From positions 311,077,484-311,141,483 of the forward strand of contig OY998175.1 of assembly GCA_963921935.1 (NCBI GenBank): a stretch of 64,000 nucleotides of DNA, given 5' to 3'. The notes beneath the pieces were generated by a model that saw only the letters and a list, made by a program, of their open reading frames with translations, had not been told where the DNA came from and did no database searches. The translations under genes and the position numbers were made by a program. This DNA comes from Galeruca laticollis (Eukaryota > Arthropoda > Insecta > Coleoptera > Chrysomelidae). This document shows, piece after piece, positions 51,601 to 60,600 of this stretch (within the stretch, counting starts at the first letter, position 1; the number at the start of each line of letters is the position of its first letter).

Positions 51601-54600
51601 GAAGTTTGTATGATCTGACCGATTCATATTCTATTCTTTTTTCTACTTTTTGTCTATTATGATTTGTAATTTCTACTTGTTCTCTTATTTTTGTTACAAG
51701 TAAATAGTGGTCACTTCCCATTTCTGGTCCTCTTCTAACTTTGGTATCCAATACTTCCTTTCTATTACTCTTTTCCACTAATATGTAATCTATTATTGAC
51801 CTTTCATTTCTGCTTTCCATCACACGTGTATATTTATGTATGTCTTTATGTTGGAAAAATGTATTAGTTACAATAAAATTGTGTAATATGCAAAAATCCA
51901 ACAGCCGTTCTCCATTATTATTCCTAAATGCTTCACCATGTTTTCCTATCACTGTTCTGTAAATGTCATCTTTTGTTCCCACTCTGCTATTCAAATCTCC
52001 AAGTATAATTATTTTTCCTTTTGCATTTTCTGTAGCCATAGTTAGATCTTCCCAAAACCTATCTTTATTTCCTACTGTATCGTCTTCATTTGGTCCATAT
52101 ACAATTATTACAGTTTTTGTGTCCATATTTTGATTTTTCATTTCCATCACCAGTAATCTTTCCGACCATCCCGTCCATCCAGTAATTTGTTCTTCTAAGT
52201 TTCTATGTATTATGCATGCAACTCCGGCTGCCGCTCTTTTCTCATTTTCAATACCACTATATATGAGTATATGACCATTATCCATTTTCACTATCCCTTG
52301 TCCTTTTTTTTGTCTCTGTTATAGCTAGTATTCTCAAGTTTGTATTTTCAAACTCTTCTTCTAATTCTTTTTCTTTTCCTAAAATACTTCTAACATTCCA
52401 TGTTCCAATTCTCCACATTTCCGTTGCTAATTTTACTTTATTCTTATCAAATTCCGTTGCCGTGTCTTTTTCTCTGTTACCATGAATATCTGTGTCTTTA
52501 TTTAGTTTTTTGGATGTATTTTTTCCAGTATTTTCATTCTATTTGTTTCTTTATCCCATCTCCATTCTTGCCCATTTACTGTTACCTTATTGTATCCAAT
52601 TTTTACGTATTTTCCCTTTTGATTTTCTAATTTTGCAAACATCCTAATCTCTTTTTGTTTTTCTCTTTCCTTCTTTGTCATATCATTATTTATAAAAACT
52701 CTTTCTTCTTTCCTCTCGTTTAATTTAGCTTTAAAAAAAACAATAATAATAACAATAATCAAATTTTACGTATATTTTCAACTGTTTGTGTCTGTACATA
52801 GGTAGTATCCTTGACTAGTCTGATAAAATTTTATAAAAGTATGTTGTAGAATTTTCGATGATGAAAAAATTTCTTTCTTTCTGTCTTTGATAGATAATTA
52901 AATTATATCGAAATTTATTGCTAGTCAACCATAGATAAATACGATGTTAATGAGGTTAATCTTAAAGCAGTGTTGCCAACTTCAGGATTTCCTCCCTAAA
53001 TTTAGGGAAAAAAACTTTATACGGAGTTCTTTAGGGGACTTGCACATGTGTCAAGGGCCTATCACAGTACAATAATCTCATAACTTCATCCTAAAGTCCT
53101 GACTAGAATTATCAGGATAAAAAAATATGTATATGTGTAACGAAATTTTTCAACTTACTTTTCACCAATTTCAAGAAGTTGATTAACTTATAAATTCATG
53201 CTGAAGTTCTGACTAAGATCATCAGGATAGAAGAAGAATATAATATTCGATAGTTTGGATTCCATATTAAGTTTTTCATGAAGGATAATTATATTTTTCC
53301 TCTCCTTGAAAAACTTAATATTGAATCCAAACTGTCGAATAATCTTTTCTCTTTTATATATTGATACACTGGCAACCATGTTGAAGTTTTTTCTATAATT
53401 CGTTGAAAACATAGATAAATTAGTACTTTATTTATGGTTGAATAACAATATGTACTTTTATTTGATAGGGAAATAAATTGTATCGAAATTTATTGTTAGT
53501 CAACCACATATAAATTACTAATTTATCTATGTTATTAACAAACTATAGAAAGAAAATATTTACATAGTTGCGTCATAAATAAATTAAAAATACGCTGATA
53601 ATGAGGTTAATATTGAAGCAGTGTTGCCAACTTCGGAATTTTCTACCTAAATTTAGGGAAATAAAACTTACATGGAACAAAATGTTTTGAGGGTATTATT
53701 AGGGATAAAATTTGTTATTTTTTTAAATTGTGCCATAAGTATATTCAACCAAAATGTATAAAAAAATTAATACGCACAGTTGGGGAGTTTTGATTTGAAT
53801 TTAGTGGTTTTGGAAATGTTTTTAGAGGAAAAGTCCGTCTCAAAGTCCTCAACAATTAGCTTTAGTTGAAATAAATAAAAACACCATTTATCATTATTAT
53901 TTTCCAGGAATTCAGGCGTTTCGATAATCAAATGGCACACATTAGAAAATGAACTAGATACAGTCAATAACGAATACGTTTTATATTTATCCTTCTGCGT
54001 AAGTCCTCATTTAGGATGGTCGTGTCCAGTTAGAGTAGACAAAACTTTTTTAAAACGATCGATATGTATAACATCAACTACTCATCCTTTACCTGTCGTT
54101 TTGACGTGTCAAGAACACAAAGGACAGATTCACATTTCCTTGCACAACGATACTAGACCTCAATTATTGATAATAAACAAAACAGGTTAGTTATGATGAT
54201 AGACAGTGTGGAACAGCCAAATGGAATAAATTCGATAACGAATAAATGAGAGCGTGTTGGGAAAAACGCTTGGACACATCGATTTGTATTTTTAGATGCG
54301 CATTTTTTTCAAAAAAAAATAATTATATAGGGTGTGTTATGTGACAGTGTGTAGTAGACCATTTAACTTATTCAAAATAATAATAATTGAATGAATCATG
54401 GGTTAGTTACACTTTGTTTTTATAGGAAACATTCAAGTCAGTCACCGATAGATTCGACCTTCCGCGTGTGTGAACGCGGTGTTTACGTTAAATATAAACG
54501 TGATTTCTGGGGGTTCGCCTGACCTTAATCAGATCGATGACCACTATTAACATTGGAAAATATAATATGTACAATTTAATCTTTTTCTGTAAAAATGTCT

Positions 54601-57600
54601 TTTTTATAATACTGACTTTTTCGGGAGCATCACAAGTGGCCGATACCAACTTTCTTATTTTAAATACAACCCCCTGTATATTATTAGTTTTATGGATTCT
54701 TCAGAAAATTCTAGACATAATTCATGTACAATGTCCCATACCTATCTTCAACTGTTTCTGAAATATTAAGTGTTTTCAGATGTATTACAAAAATTAACAT
54801 TAAAAAAAGAAAATTATTTTATTTCACAAATTCGCTACATTACACTCAATACTTATTTCTCATTTACCTCTTAATATTGAGAAAATAAGCAAAAACCATT
54901 AAAGCGTTCCTTTTTACTGATATGAAATAAAAAAAATACAAAAACAATTTTGTTTTTTTCGTATAAAACTCATAGCCTTACTTGTCTACTATCTGCATGA
55001 CAGTAGTGATCAGTGTCAGTGCTATTGTCGTTTGAATTTCGTTAACTGTATTTAATAATATCAGAAAAATGGTTCATTTAACAGAAATGCACAAAATAAC
55101 CATTCTACAAATGATTGGTTATGGAGATAACACTCGGACACAAATGGAATTTTCTCGCTTATTTCACGAAAAATTTCCAAATTTGCCGCCTATATCCCAA
55201 GGAACAATTAGCAAAATAGAAAAACAGTTTTGCGAGCTTGGTCATGTGAGACAGACAAAAAAAGTAGTTGCCAATGAACTAAGCGATGATACGAAATTGG
55301 ATGTTAGCTTGAGTTTCAAGAAAACCCACATAATTCTGGTCGAAAAGCAGCCTCACTGTTCAACATTAGCCACACATCAATTTTTCGAATATTAAAGGAA
55401 AGTAAAATGCATCCCTATAAAATGATGCCAACTCAGGAGCTAATGGAAGACGATTTCGACAGGAGAACGTATTTCTGTGAACAAATGATGGAAATGTTAG
55501 ATAACAATATGATCCAATTAGAAGATGTTTTGTTTTCTGATGAGAGCACATTTACACTTCACGGCCATGTTAATCGTCAAAATTGCCGCTATTGGTCTAA
55601 TGAGAATCCTCACTGGATGAGAGAGGAACATACGCAATATCCTGAAAAAGTTAATGTTTGGGCAGGAATTGTTGGAAGTCATATCGTAGGTCCCTTTTTC
55701 ATTGATGGCGATAAATATTTAGAACTGCTCCAAAATAATGTCGTGCCAACTTTGACAAACTTATATCCTGATCCAGCAAACCCACAAGTTCCTGCCAATA
55801 TACTATGGTTTCAGCAAGATGGAGGATCGCCCCATTACCAAATCAATGTCCGGCAGTACCTGAACCAAAATTTTCCAAATCGGTGGATAGGGAGGCGCGG
55901 ATCGATAGAATGGCCAGCACGATCTCCTGATCTGACGTCATTAGACTTCTTTTTGTGGGGACACGTCAAAAGTATTGTATACCAAACTACACCACTCAAC
56001 TTAGATGACTTAAAAAGACGAATCACGCTTGCGATTAGATCAGTCACACCTGAGATGTTGAGTAACGTTAGAAGACATTTCTATACCAGATTAGCATGTT
56101 GCCAAGACGTTCGCGGCGAACATTTTGAACATCTCTTACATTGAAATTAATGTTTTTTTGTTTTTTTTTTACATTATTTGTGAAATAAAATAATTTTCTT
56201 TTTTTAATGTTAATTTTTGTAATACATCTGAAAACACTTAATATTTCCGAAACAGAAGATAGGTATGGGACATTGTACATGAATTATGTCTAGAATTTTC
56301 TGAAGAATCCAAAAAACTAATAATATGCAGGGGGTTGTATTTAAAAGTTGGTATCGGCCACTGTCTCATGACACACCCTATATAATTATTTTTTTTTTTA
56401 AAAAATGCGCATCTAAAAATACAAATCCAAGCGTTTTTCCCAACACGCTCTCATTTATTCGTTATCGAATTTATTCCATTTGGCTGTTCCGCACTGTATA
56501 CACAATACAAATATGAATGCATTACTTAATTAGAGATATAATAAAGCTGAGTTGTTCGATTATAGGTACAACATTGTACTGTGCTCAGTCACTTACAGAG
56601 TACGAAGTAATGGAAGAAACCCAGCATTTTAGATGGTATTGCAAAATAGATTCCCATCAAGACCAGTACTACAATATGCCATTACTATCTGATAAATTTC
56701 CAGAATTGCCCCAGTTTCATTTTTCTGAAAAATTGGCTCTTGCATGCGAACCTGACAGTAAGAATGTTTTAGTAACCATTAGTTTGTTTGTCAATAGAGA
56801 ACTTTTTTAGATGGTGATTACCAATGGTCGACAAATTTCAGTTTGACTCATGATTACGAGCAGTATCTGAGGGTACCATTTTATGGTGATATTCAAATAA
56901 CTGTCGTCAATACAGCTTGTACGACATTCCTGACATTAGATTCCGGAAGCGAGGTAATCCCACTTTTATATAATAGATTTTAAATACATTTGTACGTATA
57001 CTCAGGGCCGTTCCAATCATATGTGCAGGACGTGCGGCGCACGACGGCGCCGTCACAAAAAAGGCGCCGAAGATATTTTTTTTATTTTTACCAAGGTCTG
57101 AATATGCTAGAATTAAGATTAAAGTAGGAAATAAGTAATAATATTTAAACAAATAATTTATAAAATGTATTATTATGATCATTATTATCATCTATAGATT
57201 CAAATATGATTTCTTTAAGTTGCTTGGTCCCGACCTATTGCATATTTTGTTCTATTACCGAGCGCTGTGCGCCCGCACTATATTTCTTAGTTCCTATGTT
57301 TCATTTCACAAGTTCATTCTTATCTGGCCAAACGAGTATTGCAGTGAAATCATGTTCATTTGAGCATTGGCTTTTGTGTTAAGCAGTAGAGTAAATCGCA
57401 TCTCGCATCAGCTAAAAAGTTATACCTATTTCTTATTTCCTTATTTGAAATTTTGTTCTTTTCTGGAAGCTCAAACTTTAAAGTATAAGTTATAAGTATA
57501 AAATAAAGTTAAGGTAAGTAATGTATATCCAGATCGTTATAATTCGTAATTATAAATTAATTAGATTCAACAAACCCCGAACCCAAACCCAAAATTGTAT

Positions 57601-60600
57601 GTGGTATTATTTTTTTTAGATGTCTGAAGGTAAAAAGAAACTTTCTGGTTACCAAAATCTAATTAACAAACGTAAACGGGAGGAGGTGTTGGAAAATACC
57701 AATAAGAAAATAACTCAATTTTTCAAAGCACCCATTGATTCTCCTTCGGAGGCTTCCGTAAAAAATCATGATGATGATATGGAGCCATCGACATCAAGTT
57801 CAGTTAAAGTTGAAAAAACTGTAACGTTTATCGAAGCTGATGAGGATGAAGTTTTTGATAGTAAGACTGTACAGCTGTCTAAAGATCCAGGTTTGTGGCC
57901 GAAAATATTATCTTCAATGAATATTGAACTTCTGATAAAATATGGTCCAACCTATTATAACAATTCAAATTGCGTTTTTCCGAAAGACAAGACTGAGCGA
58001 AAATTTTCTGAATTTTGCCAAATACTGAAAAAATCAAGCGTGATTGGCTTCTGTACTCGGTATCGAAAAATTCAGTGTTTTGTTTTTGTTGCAGAATATT
58101 CAACCTTAACACCGCAAAAGCCCGATTGGCTGATGAAAATGGCTATAATGATTGGCAACATTTGAGTGAACATTTAAATATTCACGAAAAAAGTAAAATG
58201 CATTTCGAAAATCTTAAGACATGGTCTGACTGTTTAACTAGATTTAAAACAAACAATACGATTGATCTAACTCATAAATATTTGTTTAATGCTTAAATTA
58301 AATATTGGCATGCAGTTATTGAGCGAGTATTCTATGTTATTCAGTTTTTAGCTAAACAAAATCTGTCCTTTCGCGGTCAAAATTTGAAATTGTTTCAAAA
58401 TAATAATGGCAATTTCTTAAAATGTGTGGAAATGATTGCCAAATTCGATCCTATAATGGCTGAACATACTAAGAGCGTACAAATGCAGAGCAACATAATG
58501 AATCATTACCTTGGCATCCACATTCAAAATGAAATAATTGAAATAATAGGCAATAATTTAAGAGAAAATATTTTATATATGATTAAAAATTCCATCCATC
58601 CAGACATGAGCCATCAAGAACAAATTTCTGTCTGTATCAGGTTCGTAAATTTAGATACAGCATCAGGGGAAATTGTTGTTGATGAACGTTTCTTACATTT
58701 TGCTCCAATAGAAGACACAACAGCAGAGGGCTTACAAAAATTTCTACTAAATGCTTTAGAAAAACATAATTTAAATTTATATGATATGAGAGGCCAGGGA
58801 TACGACAATGGTGCCAACATGCGAGGCATCAAGCATGCCGGTTTACAAAAAAAAATTCTAGATTTGAATCCAAGATCATTTTTTGTACCTTGTTGTAATC
58901 ACAGTTTAAACTTGGTTGTAAATGATGCAGTTAAAGGAAACAACTCTAGCTGGCAATTCTTTTCTATGGTTCAAGAACTTTACAATTTTTTTTTGGCTTC
59001 AACTAATCGTTGGACCGTTTTGAAAGAACATATTTCCAATTTAACTTTAAAACCACTTTCTGAAACTAGATGGTCGAGCAGAATTGATGCCATTACTCCA
59101 TTGAGGTATCAGCTTGGGGAAGTCTATGATGCTTTATATAGTATATTCAGTGGAGTTTCTTTCGATAACAATACAAAGCATATGGCTGAATCTTTAGCAA
59201 ATAAATTAAAAAGTTACCGGTTTATATGTACATTAGTATTGTGGTACAATGTTCTGTTAGCAAAACATTACAAACCAAAGATTTTAATATCTCGGAAGCA
59301 TGTACCCAAATGAATAATTTGCTAAAGTTTTTCAATAGTTACCGAAGTGATAAAGGATTTGGAGATGTATTAGTTGATGCTTCTGAACTTGCAAAATCTC
59401 TAGATGTAGAGCCAACCCTCAAAACTAATAATGTGTTTAGACCAAGGCGTGTTAAAAAACAATTTAATTACGAGAATGACGATGAACCAATTACAGATGG
59501 AGAACGGGATTTTAAAATAAACATTTTTTTAGTACACTTGATATTGTTATAAGATCAATTGGTGAAAGGTTCGACTTATTGTCGTCCCATACCGACCATT
59601 TTCAATTTTTATGGGATATTTGTAAATTTTCAGATTTACTAGAAAAGGAACAACTAAATTGTTGTTTACAGCTTGAAGGAGTTTTAACAGACAAAAATCG
59701 TAATGAGCGTGACATAAATGGAACAGAATTGTTCCACGAGTTGCAATTTTTAAAAAATCTTAATCTACAAACACCGACACAAATGTTAAACTACATTATA
59801 AAAAATAATTTAACTCATTCTGTTCCAAATGCAAGCGTAGCTTTGCGAATTTTGTTGACAATGTCTGTATCGGTTGCTTCAGCGGAGAGAACTTTCTCAA
59901 AGTTAAAGTTAATCAAAGACTACTTAAGATCGTCAATGGGCCAACAACGGCTCGATAATTTGGCAATCATATCGATTGAAAGTGATTTGTTGGACAATAT
60001 AAATATGACTGAACTTATTTCTGAATTTTCCAGAAAGAAAGCGCGTAAAGCTATTTTTATTTAGTGGTTATTTAGTTTTATTCAGGTTATTTAGATTAGG
60101 TAACTATTTCTTGTTCAAAAAATGTTTATTTTTTGTTTGATAATAAAATGTTTATTTTTGCTTCAAAGTTGTATTATTTATTAATTACCGTCTAGCGATT
60201 ATGTTGAATGTACATAATATAAAATTTAAAAAATATATGCACCAAAAAAAGGCGCTGTGATCACATTTGCACGACGGCGCTCGACCAGGTTGGAACGGCC
60301 CTGCGTATACCAAGTTTTATTTTAATTATATTGTAGATGGAAATAAGTGCTAGCGATATTCGTGTGAGGTTAAGCATGCAAGAAGTTGAAGTTCCGTCTT
60401 TAATAAAAGGAAAAACAACTTCGGTAAGTTCATACATACTCAAATAGTTGAATATTAATAGAATTTTATAAAATAGGAACCTCTTCAGCTATCGAAACTA
60501 TACGATCCAGAAGATATACCACGGTCCTTATCAGATACTGTAATACCGTTAGAGAATCAAAAAGAACGTTATAGTTACAAAAAAGGATCAAAATCAAATG

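Larger units (their letters stand above)
48282..52880 (+). mobile_element. second LINE, degenerate, containing an RTE-type LINE
   Basis: Inserted in a palindromic repeat: ...tactttaatttg on the left (about 48281) and tttgatagataattaaatta on the right (about 52881) rejoin to the repeat. Left part 48282-49371 holds a broken reverse transcriptase end. Right part 52749-52880 holds a 3' UTR with tttctttctttctg at its end. The RTE element 49372-52732 sits between, with its own target duplication. Confidence 0.7.
54202..56498 (+). mobile_element. Tc1/mariner-type element, DD41D, long inverted repeats
   Basis: TA duplications at 54200-54201 and 56499-56500. Terminal inverted repeats of about 340-350 bp begin acagtgtggaacagccaaat on the left and the complement of atttggctgttccgcactgt on the right, and reach about 54845 and 56160. 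The left repeat is split by about 285 bp (about 54350-54636) absent from the right one. The element lies in the intron between exons 12 and 13, leaving about 81 bp of original intron. Confidence 0.9.
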
